Shown here: piece by piece, positions 45,001 through 56,500 of the stretch
Layout of the letters: each line of letters starts with the position of its first letter
How positions within the stretch are numbered: the first letter of the stretch is position 1
DNA from: Thereva unica
Taxonomy: Eukaryota > Arthropoda > Insecta > Diptera > Therevidae
Length of the DNA: 64,000 nucleotides
Assembly (NCBI GenBank): GCA_949987705.1
Contig: OX465283.1
Span: 76,517,720 to 76,581,719 of the forward strand
Direction: 5' to 3'
Program-made: the position numbers and the translations under genes
The notes under the pieces: generated by a model
Told to the model about the DNA's origin: nothing
Database searches by the model: none
What the model saw: only the letters and a program-made list of their open reading frames with translations

Positions 45001-48000
45001 CCTCATAAAATACACTGCCGCAGCTGCTGATAAGACAACCAAACATTTTCTCTGCGTATGTCCGCTTCTGGCCAATATCAGACACGGTGTTATTTGGAAG
45101 CCTCTTCTTAAATGATTTGGGGATGTTGCGAAACTTAAAATAGGAGATTTGTTCCGGTACCTACATTTGGCTATAAATCTCTAGTTTAGTGCTCCTTTCA
45201 CGAAAAAGTTATTCACAAGTTCAACTATGAAACGGCGCAGCACCTTAGCGGCAATCCGGACTGTCGCTTCTACCTATCTCCCTATCTGAGTCGCAGGGAA
45301 TGTCCCAGTGCATGAGCCATCCCCACATTGTATTTTGGGGAAGAGCCACGCTTGCCGGGCCAAAGACCCACACAAGGCTCGCAAGCCGTGGTTTTTCAAC
45401 CACGGGCCTAGAACTTCATTTGAAGCTTGCCTATACATTTCACAAACCTGTACCACCTTGAATTGATATAATATTTTCGAGGTTATACGCATCATGTTTG
45501 ATGCTAATGGAATTCAATACTTCATTTGATGGTCTTAGCCAATAAAATTCTCCTAAAGTCTTGCAGTTAGCTGACCTGATTTCAATGTTAACCTTTTATG
45601 AAAAACCTTTACTTATATTTAGCATGTCTGACCGATATAGCACTTGCTACATTTTTTTTTAAATTTTGACAATTTTTCTCTGTTATTGTTAGGTTTTCAC
45701 ACTATTCAATGTCGTGTTTTCGATAACTTATATATCAACCCAGCAATTAACTCATGGAAATTTACAAAAAAATCCGGATTCAATTCACAATCACGGAAAC
45801 AGTGGGGCTCAAATTCTTCTATTCACAGGTATAAAAATCGATCTTTGTTTTTCAACTAAATTTCAACAAAACATGCTATATTCTTCTACTGTGCCAGGTC
45901 TCTTCGGCATTTTTGTTTAATAATTTACGTGTAAGAACAGTATGATTTAATGTTAGGGTAATTATCGTTACTTAAGTTGACATGCTACACCTGTTGAAAC
46001 CTTTCAGTGTTGACTGGATGCCATTCGTTTCTAGGAACTATGGGTGGGGTAATGGCTCGGCACCAAATTCGGACCAATTTTTTTTTGTAATAAAACAGTC
46101 CAAATTCCAGACTGAAATTATGTCCGTCGTGGTCCTGTGTCGACACTGGTAAACAGCAGAAGCTGTCGTCGTTTCCGTCGATAAAACTAAATTTAGCACA
46201 AAAAATCACGGCGGACTTATTAAGTTGAAATGATTCAGGTTTGATTGGTATCGAAACGGTTTTATACGACTTTGGTCCATTTAACAAAAGTCGTAAACGA
46301 GAAGCTCCATCGGCTGCACTGTCACGTGTCGTTTGAAAGAGCGAATAATAACACTAGTGACCCAAAATCAAAATCGAATATTCCGCTTCGCCCGCCCCCA
46401 CTCGGGGCCCTCCAGAACTTTGGCTTCCTTCCGCAGGACAAAACTTTTGGTATTCAGATGAGCATTAGAGAGCGAGTGAGTATTGCGACGGACGAACAGG
46501 ACGAACTATGGAGAAGTAACGTAGAAATTTCCATTTATTTCCATCACACTTTTCCTCCTGTGTGTTATTGTCATTTGATAAGAAAAACGGCAGGCGTGAT
46601 TCAGCAATATTTTTTTCTGGCCCGGACACCCCCGCCGCCTGTTAAACTTTTCCACTTACACACATTCGCCTAAAGAGAATCTAGTTTGGGAAGAAGTTTC
46701 ATATTTTGCCATTTCATTTCTTCTCGTCCTTTCTTCGAGATCTTTGAAGGTTTAAGTTACACGAATTCTCTCCCAAGTATATTTTCCTCGTCCTTTTTTC
46801 GGCGGGAAATAGTAGAAAACTTTTTAGAACTTTTGATGGTAGGTGGTGGTAGGTGTTTGCCGTGTCGAGTCCTGTTTTCCTTTTTCGGCTTCGGGGGTGG
46901 GTGGTGGAGGGATTTTGGTGTGTTTCTCCTGTAAAAGTGTAAGGAAATACGTTTTTATTCCTTTTTGGAAGTGGCAAGCTCATGCCGGCCAGGAGAGACC
47001 TTTTATTTTGAGTGTGGAATGCTTTATTGGTTTCGGAAGTAGCAGAAAATATTTTTCATTTCATTTTCTTGAGTGGGTAGTCTTTTAAGCTGTTTTTGAA
47101 ATAATAGGAATTCGAAATTAATAAGCGTCTCCGCGCATATTGAAGAAGTTGGCTTTATAATATTTTTTTCCCTTTGCGGGAGAATCGCGTCGTGAATATA
47201 CATAAAAGTAAAGAAAAGTTTGATTACGCTGCGAATGAAAAGAAAAGAAAGTTTTAAGTCATTAAGTAAAAACAATCCGTCAAAAACTTTATACTTTTCG
47301 GCATTGATGTTGGTGTGGATTGGGGATAGGTTTTCTTGTATATATGTATGTATATTCATTTCACTCCACCTTAGAGATAAAGCTGACACTTCACTCGTTA
47401 ATTTTCAAATACCGGGAAATTGAAATTTTGTTGTGGCTGTTTGTGAAAAGTTTTGTGAATGTTGTTTTTTTTTTTTTTTGAAAGCTTAGAACTGAAAGAC
47501 GAATGAATGTTCCTGATCAGTTGATGTGAAATATTTGAAACATGACTGAAATGTCGATCTTTGATCCGTATTTCATTTAATCTTGTCATGGAATATGGTT
47601 GAAGTAATTCCCAAACATTTTAAAGAGGAATGTTCCGTTTTTGTAGGTCTCCTAGGATATAACAGAGTTTTCCCATTTAGTCTTGGTTTTGCTTCCTCCC
47701 ATGCTGGGCATTGGCTTTAGAAACAGTATTTTCCTATAAGATGGATAAATAAAATTCTCAATAATTAGAAAATTAATTTTGTATAAAATGTATCAAATTT
47801 CAGGAAAAAACTGAAAAAATATTATAAATGAGAAATTATTAGTTTTGTTTTCTTTTCTAAAAATAATCAGATACCTTTGGAGTTGATAGCAGTAAAAGTT
47901 TTAATGATCTGTTTTCCGGTTTTTTTATGGATATTTTTCATTTCATTTGTTTATTAAAGTTTCAGTACATCAAGATTTACAATATCTTATTCCGCTAAAA

Positions 48001-48080
48001 GCGTATGTACTATAGAAATTACATAATGGCAAGTTAAACAAAAAACAATTATGAAAATGTATAAATTTTTAAATAAAAAA
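45001..48080. other. No gene recognised
   Basis: About 3 kb with only weak ORFs (longest 142 codons at 46245-46673, no recognisable domain). A GGTGG-rich stretch at 46840-46915 and a T run at 47466-47480 were noted. Confidence 0.4.
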
Positions 48081-48414
48081 AATCCCAGCGGGAAAAGTGT
48101 GAAGGCCTTCCTCAAGAAGCTTTTAGGAAGGAGTTCGTATTCGTAGTTCCTAAAAAGTAAAATGGAAGGGTCAAACATGGATAAGTATGGTTTTTGCGTT
48201 TGCCTTGGAAGCAACAAAAAAGATTTATCACAAACGCTTTACCGGGAATGCGTGGGGAAGGATAATGAGCTTTTAGAGCTTTTCAACTCATTCCTCCTAA
48301 TGACATGGCTTCACAAAAAAGATATGGAGCGAAATGCCAAAAGGAAGGCCTGTCCGCCTTCCAAAAAAGGCCACCATCATGCTTCTTGGTATGATTCCAT
48401 TTCCCGCTGGGATT
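48081..48414. mobile_element. 334-bp TIR element, ends AATCCCAGCGGGAAA
   Basis: Perfect 15-bp inverted ends at 48081 and 48400-48414. Flanks are A/T-rich, so the duplication is unclear. An 86-codon ORF (48162-48422) covers most of it and runs through the right end; it matches nothing I know and is probably fortuitous. Confidence 0.6.
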
Positions 48415-48489
48415 ATATATGAAAAAAAAAATAACAAGAAGAGCGAATGAAAAAATAAAACTGCAAAACTAAAATAACTTAAGGAATAT

Positions 48490-48965
48490 TATTGACTAGT
48501 AAAATAGTTGAAGATACGTTTCCTGAAAACACCCAGTGACCCCGCACTCTGTAAATCAGCGGGTAAACTGTTCCATAATTAATTGTGTAGAATGAACAAA
48601 AAAAGATATCTGCGCAACTAAACGGGAGAATCTAGGTAGGATAAATAGTATTCTTCTGGTCGTACGACCAAATCGAAGATACTCATGGAGGGATGATGGA
48701 CGATCAGAGTGTAGGAGTTTATAAATGAATGTCATTGCCTTGAGCGATATGTACACATCAAGTGTGCACCCCAGAACAGAAGAACGATCTCGACTTATAT
48801 GGTCAGATCGGCGAAGATTATAAACAAACCTGTACAATCGTTGAAGGCTACATTAAGTTTATCACGACATGACGCATCAAGGGACGGGAAGACCAAACTA
48901 GCATAGGTGAAGTATGGTAAAATTAACGTTTTAATTAGCTTTGAACGAGTACCTCCCGAGTCGCA
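48490..48965 (-). pseudogene. LINE RT C-terminal region
   Basis: Reads KLIKTLILPYFTYASLVFPS, LDASCRDKLNVAFNDC, then in a shifted frame RFVYNLRRSDHISRDRSSVL and AMTFIYKLLHSDRPSSLHEY. This matches the corresponding region of the LINE at 60749-61237 (LIKILLLPHFTHGSIIFPKL, FAYKLRRFDHIAQYRFSI). Confidence 0.75.
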
Positions 48966-49087
48966 GGAAAAACCCCCAATTTTTGAATGTCCTAGAAATA
49001 TTTTTTACCTGTATCCTTTTTTCAGGAATTTTTTTTGCCTAATTAGTTGTCTTCTAAGGAAGTTTATTATAATTTATTGCTACGGCG

Positions 49088-50391
49088 TACACTGGGGCAG
49101 AAAGCACTTTTTTGGTTCAAAAGTTTCTAGAGACCACAATTTTTAACCAATTTAGATATTTTTTTTTATTTTGAAGGTTAGATGATTTCTAAGATATCTG
49201 TGGAAGCCGAATTTTGATTTTCTTTTCCAAATATGTTGCACCTAACCTCAAATGTCAAAAATAATTAATTTGTGCTAGATAACACTTTACTATCAATAAT
49301 AAGCTTTGATCTATGCGATAAAATGAGGCAGAAATGACAGCCTAATGTATTTCGAGGTTACTTCTGCTGGATACAACATTATAATTGATAAATTCAAAAT
49401 GGCGGATTCAATATGGCCGACCAAAATTTGAAAAATTCCCAAATCTCTAGGAAAACCTCTACTCGGGGGTTTTTGGGGTCGCTGATTACGAATTCATCAT
49501 CCACATTTGCAAATCCAAAATAGCAAATCTAATATGGCAGACTAGAAGGATAATATGGATAGGCTTGTAGCAGTTATAAGTAATTATATTCGTGCGTGGT
49601 ACTAAAAAATTAATAGAAACTGTAATTTTCATACGTTATTATTTATGTACAGAAGATCTATTACAGACTTATTTCCAATATATTTGTTTATTACTGTTTG
49701 CGTTACATAGAAACAGAGAAGTTGCAACTTATGAAGAATAGTTTCAAAGCAAGTTATAAGTTGCAGTAATTGAATAAAGTTAAGATCTAAACAAACGTAT
49801 TAATTACTGTCAGATATTAACAGAATCCTACTTCCCTTCTTTTTTTAATAGTTCTGCAGCACTGTCGTCCACTTCATGCTTATTATTACTCGCTTTGTTT
49901 CTAATACTACAAATGTAAGGATCCGAAGTAATTTATTCAACAATTCTGTATTAGTCTGTACTCTTCCACATTTTCTTGTATTGAATTTTCTGAAGAGTTT
50001 TACATCCTTATTTCGAGCCTCTTGCGCTTCTTCCGTCAAGTGTCCAATTGGAACAAGTTTATGATGCTATATTATTTGAGCTCCATGGAAAAGAATTTTG
50101 TGATCAGAAGCAGGCATATAGTACCAGTCATAATATTTCAAATATAGGTCCGCGGAATTTTTTGTGTATTCTTGGAATTTTAGTACGTCGATTTCCATGC
50201 CACAAGTAATGACCTAGAATAATAAGAGAGGTTTTCTTTTCTAGCTAGTTGAACTGTTTTAAAAATTTGGTTTACGATGATATCTTACAAATCATCTTAC
50301 CTTCAAAATAAAAAAAAAATTATCTAAATTGGTTAAAAATTGCGATCTCTAGAAACTTTTGAACCAAAAAAGTGCTTTCTGCCCCAGTGTA
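49088..50391. mobile_element. Transib transposon 1 (RAG1-related superfamily)
   Basis: Ends TACACTGGGGCAGAAAGCAC (49088) and its complement ending at 50391; the arms stay alike for about 110 bp. The 5-bp duplication is CGGCG at 49083-49087 and 50392-50396. Transib is the known superfamily with 5-bp duplications of consensus CGNCG and ends starting CACWATG; here the end is TACACTG. A minus-strand C-terminal transposase remnant is inside. At 1304 bp it is internally deleted. Confidence 0.75.
49829..50222 (-). pseudogene. Transib transposase, C-terminal end
   Basis: The exon appears to start after an AG acceptor near 50218 and reads EIDVLKFQEYTKNSADLYLK, then WYYMPASDHKILFHGAQII, an in-frame TAG, LVPIGHLTEEAQEARNKDVK, and LFRKFNTRKCGRVQTNTELL. 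After a one-base shift it ends DPYICSIRNK... at a stop near 49829. The block with EEAQEARNKxxxxFRxxxTRK corresponds to the region of RAG1 that carries its third catalytic acidic residue (GNKLFRRFRKMNAR in RAG1), so a catalytic Glu is probably preserved. It would have worked in the nucleus as a cut-and-paste recombinase. The identification rests on recalled family motifs plus the CGGCG duplication. Confidence 0.65.
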
Positions 50392-50479
50392 CGGCGGTCT
50401 GATCAAAAACACCTAAAATAAGAGAAAGAAATGGGTTGCGGCCATATTTTTGTCGCGGAGTGTAAGGGCAGAATGGAAG

Positions 50480-51925
50480 CGTACAGCCATAGACGACGCA
50501 AATTTCCATATATTTTAGATAAAGTATGAGAGATCTGGTCATAGCAAGTTAATTGTGAGTTCAGATAGACGCCTAGATTTTTGACTCGAGATTGATACGG
50601 TAAGCGCGTCTTCATGAGAATGACAGGTGGAAGGAAGGAGGTGACTACATGACTCCTATACAATGGAACGCAGGATTTGGATGCATTTAGCAGTAAGTGG
50701 TTGGAAAGAGACCATTGAAAAATACGCTAGAGATCGGCATTAATGTTGCTAACACAGTTCTCAACCAAACCAATAGGACTGTTTAAGTAAATTTGGACAT
50801 CATCTGCATACATGTGCAGTTTACAGTTAGTCACGACACTGCTGAGATTATTTATATACAGACTGAAAAGCAGCGGTCCTAGTATGGAGCCCTGTGGAAC
50901 ACCGCGGGTGATTGGCAAGGAGTCGGAAGCTGAATTTTGTAGCCATACTTTTTGAGAACGATTATAGGGTAGACTGGGTACGGTTGTGACAATTTTCATT
51001 TGATCGCTCATCATTTAGTAAGTATGCCAGTAAACTGAAGGAAATGTGTTTTGTATAGTGAAATGTACATTTCTTTACGTATTAATACTAAAATTTATTC
51101 CTTAAGTACAATGGATAACTTTTGGCGGCAAATTAAAAAAAAATGAATAAATGTCACAACCGACCACACCCCAGGGGCGGTTGTGACAGCGGTTGGGGTC
51201 GGTAGTGACAGGTTAAAAATACACCAAAATTATCTAAAATGACCGCCATGAAAATACAAATACTCTACGTACAAATTCATCACTGTTATTTAACCATTAA
51301 CGCTTAACATATTAAGAGGAAATCTTCTCATTACTCTATCTGTACACATACATCAACAATTATTAAAAGAAATCGAATAAAAATACTTACTTTTGACTGT
51401 CAAAAAGTAATGTAGGCCTCTACTAGCGTTTATGTCGAGCGATGGTTAACTCAATACTGTGAAACACCTTCGCATGGGCACGATGCCTCTTTCTCTCTTT
51501 GCACCCTCCCCGATATTCCTAATAGTTTCGCTAATATGACGACTGTCACAACCGTACCCTGGCACAACCGTACCCAGTCTACCCTACAAGTAACTCCGAA
51601 TAAAGGAGGACGCAGAGGATGAAAACCTCATGTGGTCAATTAGCTTAGTTTCAAGGAGCGTATGGCTAACACTGTCGAACGCCTTACTAAAATCCAGGAG
51701 CGCAAGAAAAGCAATGTCATGCGAATCAAGAGCCATTCGCAAATCGGTGGTCACTTTCAGTAGTGCAGTTTCACAGCTACTGCTCTTGCGGAAACCAGAC
51801 TGTGCATGGGACAACAGGGACCACATTTCGCAGTGATATATGTAAGTATAACTGGTCTACGATGGACTTTTTCAGCGACCGTAGAACTTTAGCTGCCTTA
51901 ACGAAATTTTATTAAAGCGATTTGG
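50480..51925 (-). pseudogene. LINE reverse transcriptase palm and thumb
   Basis: Upper part (51900-51585): AQSGFRKSSSCETALLKVTT, motif A LALLDFSKAFDSVSHTLL, ending SFIRSYL at the MITE. Lower part (50966-50480): [10 protein letters not shown], motif [21 protein letters not shown], catalytic [13 protein letters not shown], then a gap and RVKNLGVYLNSQLTCYDQIS. Excising the MITE with one TA joins the two frames across SYL and NRSQK with a Tyr codon. The RT core is therefore well kept. A frameshift lies near 50700-50640. Confidence 0.85.
50967..51584. mobile_element. 618-bp MITE with TA duplication
   Basis: Ends GGGTAGACTGGGTACGGTTG (50967) and its complement ending at 51584, each flanked by TA (50965-50966, 51585-51586). 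The motif GGTTGTGACA recurs inside near 51178 (GGCGGTTGTGACAG) and near both ends. Removing it with one TA restores the LINE reading frame. A Tc1/mariner-type origin is likely. Confidence 0.9.
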
Positions 51926-52029
51926 CCATTGAAATAAACTGCAATCTTATTACACGGCAATCTCATTCCTTTAAAATCAGATTATATTGTTGGCTCATTC
52001 TTGTCGCTTACAATTTTTTAGACACCCTA

Positions 52030-52170
52030 TAGACTAGAAGTCTATTTCTGAATACCTCAACTCGGCTGTAGAACAACCTTTCACAGTTAGTATTTTCGAG
52101 TTCCTGAAACATCCAAGAGCTAAAACGTTTTGTTATTATTTTGCCCGGCATGGCGCGTGGAAATGCTTAA
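52030..52170 (+). pseudogene. LINE RT C-terminal tail, decayed
   Basis: NTSTRL, stop, NNLSQLVFSSS and IQELKRF can be read. The DNA is homologous to 22526-22620 (RTTRLWNNLPQSVFP). It is a second, more decayed copy of that tail. Confidence 0.55.
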
Positions 52171-52753
52171 TAGACGTCCGGTCGCATAAGAGGTAGCCCC
52201 ACACCCAACCTATACTAAATAATAATATAGCAAATACAGCAGGCATTTTTTTATTTATTCTATTTCTATGAAGTCGGTATTACTTAAATCTGTCATTTGC
52301 TTTTAAGAACCCTCTTCAACAACACAATTAGGCCCAATTAAACAATTCTTTATTGTACATCCTTTCTTTATTGAATTCTCAATGTTACACTAAAAAGAAT
52401 TTCGGTTTGAACATTAAAAAACACTAAGAAAAATATAAATTTACCAGTCTTTAATTACAGTGTGATCCATGATTACACGATTACAAAAATGCTACAAATC
52501 AGGAATGTTTTTCGGACAACTTGGCGTTATCAGCAACACATATATTTTGTTTGTGTACCGTTTACGACAGCATTTAATGATAACAACGGATATATGTTTT
52601 TTGTCAACGAAATTAGTCCAAATTGATGCAACAAGGATGATTTTTAGTTAGTCCATATCTTTACTTTCTGATTAAAGCTCATACGAGCAAGGATGACTTT
52701 TTCACCTTATCTTCTAGCGAAGTATGAAGAATATACCTACTAAAAATGATTTT
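52171..52753. other. No gene recognised
   Basis: AT-rich, no feature identified. Confidence 0.4.
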
Positions 52754-53254
52754 TAAGGGTCGGTTTCACAATCATACTTAAGTTTTCCTTAAACTTAAGT
52801 AATTTTTTTCACTTAAGTTAAACTTAAGTCAAATTCGGTTTCACAGTGCATTTTCTTCTTTTTCTTACTATTATAATTGTTTCTTACGGCAGCACTTCAA
52901 TATTGTATATTATGAACTTACAATAGATGAACTTTACATGTAAAATTTCCTTTCAATCGCGTTTTCCTTGAAATGTACTGGCAATCAACAGACGCACACT
53001 GGGGCAGATACCCTCAGAGACTGGCAGAATTTCATAAAATGAAATGTTATTTAGAAATACCCACTTGTACTATTTCAAAATAACACTTACCTACCTACGA
53101 TTTCGCAGAAATTAAATGCTTCGTAACTTATCCTAACGGCCACAAAAGTGTGCCTTATTCGTCATTTGCTCACGTATTTTGGGCGGCCATTTATTTTGAA
53201 CCGTTTCAAAGTAGTTTTGAGGTGTCATTTATAATTTATTTATACAAATCAACC

Positions 53255-54185
53255 ATGGAAGCTTCAACTTCAGGTACGAAACAATATTTTAGTAACTGTT
53301 AACTTTTAATTATGTACACATAAATCCAAAAATAAAATTATCAATTATAGTTATAAAATTGTACTAAAATCTATTAAAAATGGAGATTTTCTTTAGGTTC
53401 CAAAGCATATCAAGTATCAACTTAAATATTGGTAGGGTCCTTATTCCATGTACTTAAACAAAAACAAAAAAAAAGGTGCTACTTTTTGCTACTTTATTAA
53501 TTATGCGAATGTTTATGGATATTTGTGAAACCAAAATTATTTCTTAAATATTTCAATGTGCAGTAACATTCATTACTTATTTTAGGGACGAGTCTAAATA
53601 CATTATTTTTAACCAGAAAAGAACTTCTTAATATTTTGAAGTGTTCTGGAAAGGATAGCTTTAGCGACCAATATGATTTTATGCTGAAAGAGCTGCAACA
53701 TAAGACTAGTTGTGATTAGAGAAATTTAGGTATTTTAAAACAGACTCTATCTAAGTTTAAGTATGAGTATAGAACAAGATGGTCAAAAGCATGTAGGATT
53801 GAAGACAAATTTCGAAAAAATAATAAAGAGTGGCTGGAAACTGCACTTTTTTTTCCCTCGTTTCACAAAACAACTTTCGAATAAAAAACGTGGTCGACAA
53901 CTTATTCCATTTGAATTATGTTCTGAACGAACAAAAAGGTCTAAGACAAAAAAGTTGCGTGATTCTGTTCCTACAGAATCATTGATATATGCTAGTTGTA
54001 TGAAGTTACGAGCTGAAGGACAGGTTCAGGCCTCAAAAGTTATAAAAAATATAGCCACAAATCCAGAAGAGGCCAGAATTTATCAACAAAACTACAATAA
54101 ATTATTAGAGCGGCAACAGGTTTTATCAGGAGAAGATGCTCTGGCTGTTTTAATAGATGCTAAGCTATCTCGTGAACAGGATTGA
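53255..54185 (+). pseudogene. Transib transposase, N-terminal part, two exons
   Basis: Exon 1 is 53255-53273 (MEASTS), followed by a GT...AG intron of 312 nt (53274-53585). Exon 2 continues GTSLNTLFLTRKELLNIL, SFSDQYDFMLKELQHKTSCD, an in-frame TAG near 53717, then LSKFKYEYRTRWSKACRIED and KFRKNNKEWLETALFF. A frameshift in the T run near 53865 leads to KKRGRQLIPFELCSERTKRS, ESLIYASCMKLRAEGQVQAS and ALAVLIDAKLSREQD before the stop at 54183-54185. The layout (Trp-rich KxxEWL block, then GRxxxPFExCSxRTKR) fits the N-terminal region of Transib transposases. The DDE core is absent. Whether the TAG and frameshift are damage or another intron is open. Confidence 0.65.
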
Positions 54186-54225
54186 TTTCCTTATAAGTTT
54201 TTATTTAAAATTTATATATTTTTAT

Positions 54226-54640
54226 TAAAAAAATGCCGCGAAATCGAATCGGAATCAGCGACCCCCGTATACTAAGTTTTGTAGCAATTGAAGGATATTT
54301 CACCACTTTTTGTCGCCATTTTGAAGGCGCCATCTTGTTTATGATAAAATGGACACTAAATTCGTAATCAGCGACCCCAAAAACCTCCGTATACCAAGTT
54401 TTGTAGCAATTGAAGGATATTTTACTACTTTTAGTCGCCATTTTGAAGCCCAAATCTTGTTTATGAAAAAATTTACACCAAATTCGAAATCAGCGACCCC
54501 AAAAACCCCCGTATACCAAGTTTTGTAGCAATTGACGGATATTTAACTACTTTTGGTCGCCATTTTGAAGCCGCCATCTTGTTTATGGAAAAATGGACAC
54601 TAAATTCGTGATCACCGACCCCAAAAACCCCCACAAACGA
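54226..54640. repeat. Four tandem repeats of about 120 bp in Transib 2
   Basis: Each unit has ATCAGCGACCCC, CCCCGTATACCAAGTTTTGT, GGATATTTxACTACTTTT and GTCGCCATTTTGAAGCCGCC. The CGACCCC landmark recurs at about 54257, 54372, 54493 and 54616. A related piece (TTTTTGGGGTCGCTGATTAC) lies in Transib 1 near 49471 on the other strand, which ties the two elements together. Confidence 0.85.
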
Positions 54641-54880
54641 AATTTCAAATTGATTGGTTCATGTTAAAGACTTTTGGCCAGCTTTTCAGCCTTTTGCCCC
54701 ACTGTGAGACGTTTGAATTTTCTATGCATACTAACTTAAGAAAAATTTATGTCTAGAGAAACTGCCACTTAAGTTATACTTAAGTAAATCTTAAGTTGCA
54801 ACTGTGAAACCAGTGTGTATACTTAAGTGTAAGTTAAGTATACTTATATACTTAAACTCTCACTGTGAAACCGATCCTAC

Positions 54881-55729
54881 GATAAATAAAATTATCAACA
54901 TACGAAAATATAAATGTTTTGCTTACTTCTGCTTACACCTTTTCATTTTTCCTCATTAAGTGGCCATTTAATGTAAGAAATTCTTCGAAATCACTAGTAA
55001 ACGTTAAAAAAACACTCAAATCGTTTCTGGATGAATCCTAATTAAATCAGTTTCAGGCTTATGTTTAGTTTTTGGCCCTGGGACAGTTGCATTGTTATCG
55101 AATTCACTGAGAAAAAAGAGCAGCCACCGAAGCATCATGACGGAACGTAATAACTAATGGCCAGAAGCTAACATTGCTAACTACAATTACTATAAAAACT
55201 GTCGTTTTCTTAAGAAATCAACAAATATTTATGTTGAGACTATTGTTGTGCCAATTGCTTAAATCTTTTCACTTAAACTTCAAATGCCTCTTTTCACATT
55301 TCCCATTTGTCAAATAATCAGCTGAATCTGCAGTTTAAATCTGCACTACTCCCGGCGGCTTTGAGAATCGCTAAACAACAGTGAAGGTGGTCTCAATCGT
55401 GGTGGGTGTTTCCGATCCGCCAGTTTCGGGAATCGAGGCCCCTTGTTTAACAATTCGTAACAAAGGTGTTTTTAGCGGGCCCAACCACTCAAAACTTTGT
55501 TGTGTGGCGCAGATAACTGGCCACTCGACCCTTTCCCGTTAGCTCTTTCAAAACAAGTAACCCAGGGGACACCGTGGGGATAGAGGGGGTCTTGCGAACA
55601 GATCTGCTAGGTGTTCTCGTCTGAAGTGTTTCTTCTCGGATCTGCAGTGTCTCTTCTCGGGTTTTGATAGAAGTGAAAAATCGGGTGCCACTACCTTCCG
55701 TGGTCTTTGTTAGCCATTCCCCCCATATC
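54881..55729. other. No gene recognised
   Basis: No convincing ORF. The part after 55300 is less AT-rich. Confidence 0.4.
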
Positions 55730-56500
55730 CTATCAAGCTAAGTAAAGATATCCGGAGCACTGTTCAGACCAATCAACATCTACAATGGACTCCGATAAGG
55801 GGACGGTTTAGCGAGCCTTCTGTTGAACCTAGTGGTAGAGAAAGTGCTCCGAGATTCGGAGGTGACATTAAAGGGTACAATCCTCCAAGTTCCGCTTTTC
55901 AGATTGAGTGGGCCGCACGAAAGCTGGGACTGCACATCATTGAAAGTAAACAAAGTTCATGGCAACCTCGCCTGCAAGAACACCTGACATTGGTCCCACA
56001 ATCAAGGTAGAGGAATACGAGTTTGAAGTAGTAAAATCGTTTACCTACTTTGAGTCAATATAAGCAGCCGACAATAGTATGGAACCAACAAAGCCTACTA
56101 TAGTCTGTCAAAGCTCTAGGAATCTAGCAATAACATCCAAACTTCTGCTATATAAGACGATGGTCGTTCCTGTAGTCATATATGCATCCGAGATTGAGGT
56201 GATTAGCAAAAAGCACTCTAACCTCTTAACCCTGTTCGAGAGGAAAGTCTTCTGGAAAATTGTTGGGCTCTCATGTGAGACAGGAGAATTCCGCAGACTT
56301 GTTAATGGCCAGATCTACGATCACTATGCGATCATGATGAAAAAGCTCGGTAGGCTCCGCTGCCAGGACATTTAGGATCTGATTCCGGTTGAAGAACCGT
56401 TAAGAAGAAAGACTACAAAGACTTGGCTCTGACTACAATAAGCAGAAATCACGCGATCTTCTTATGATGCTGAAGGAGAGACTCAGAATTCCATACAACG
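55730..56500 (+). pseudogene. Decayed LINE RT (RTE-like)
   Basis: The motif B region reads LASLLLNLVVEKVLRDSEV near 55815-55870 and GTILQVP. The C-terminal part (56079-56375) reads LAITSKLLLYKTMVVPVVIY, ASEIEVISKKHSNLLTLFER, KVFWKIVGLSCETGEFRRLV and GRLRCQDI. The YADD region is lost. Order and wording match the LINE at 37388-38907 (FGSEAWTL, GTFERKILRTIFG, ENGEWRRRYN). Confidence 0.7.

Larger units (their letters stand above)
48440..51925 (-). mobile_element. LINE (Jockey/CR1 group), interrupted by nested elements
   Basis: A minus-strand LINE of the same family as 60749-62640. RT is at 51925-50480, broken by a TA-flanked MITE (50967-51584). The C-terminal part is at 48965-48490. Between them lies about 1.5 kb of insertion that includes a Transib element. 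5' truncated before the palm; endonuclease absent. Confidence 0.8.
52995..54706. mobile_element. Transib transposon 2, heptamer-like ends
   Basis: Ends CACACTGGGGCA (52995) and the complement of CACAGTGGGGCA (ending 54706), with an exact 5-bp duplication AGACG at 52990-52994 and 54707-54711. The right end begins CACAGTG, the V(D)J recombination signal heptamer. A transposase N-terminal part lies on the plus strand and four 120-bp repeats precede the right end. The ends and repeats are related to Transib 1. Confidence 0.75.
52757..54877. mobile_element. TIR element GGGTCGGTTTCACA, host of Transib 2
   Basis: Ends GGGTCGGTTTCACAATCATA (52757) and the complement of GGATCGGTTTCACAGTGAGA (ending 54877). 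Flanks are TAA (52754-52756) and TAC (54878-54880), a near-match. The arms hold many CTTAAGT/ACTTAAG steps and a second copy of TTTCACAGT near 52841 and 54801. Without the Transib insertion the element would be about 400 bp, a MITE. TWA-like duplication suggests Harbinger mobilisation. Confidence 0.75.

Noticed and set aside
46245..46673. 142-codon ORF as a host gene
   Set aside because: No domain, no splice context and atypical composition; the minus strand is open over part of the same stretch as well.
48162..48422. 86-codon ORF as a small gene
   Set aside because: It overlaps the inverted ends of a 334-bp element and runs through the right end, with no recognisable domain.
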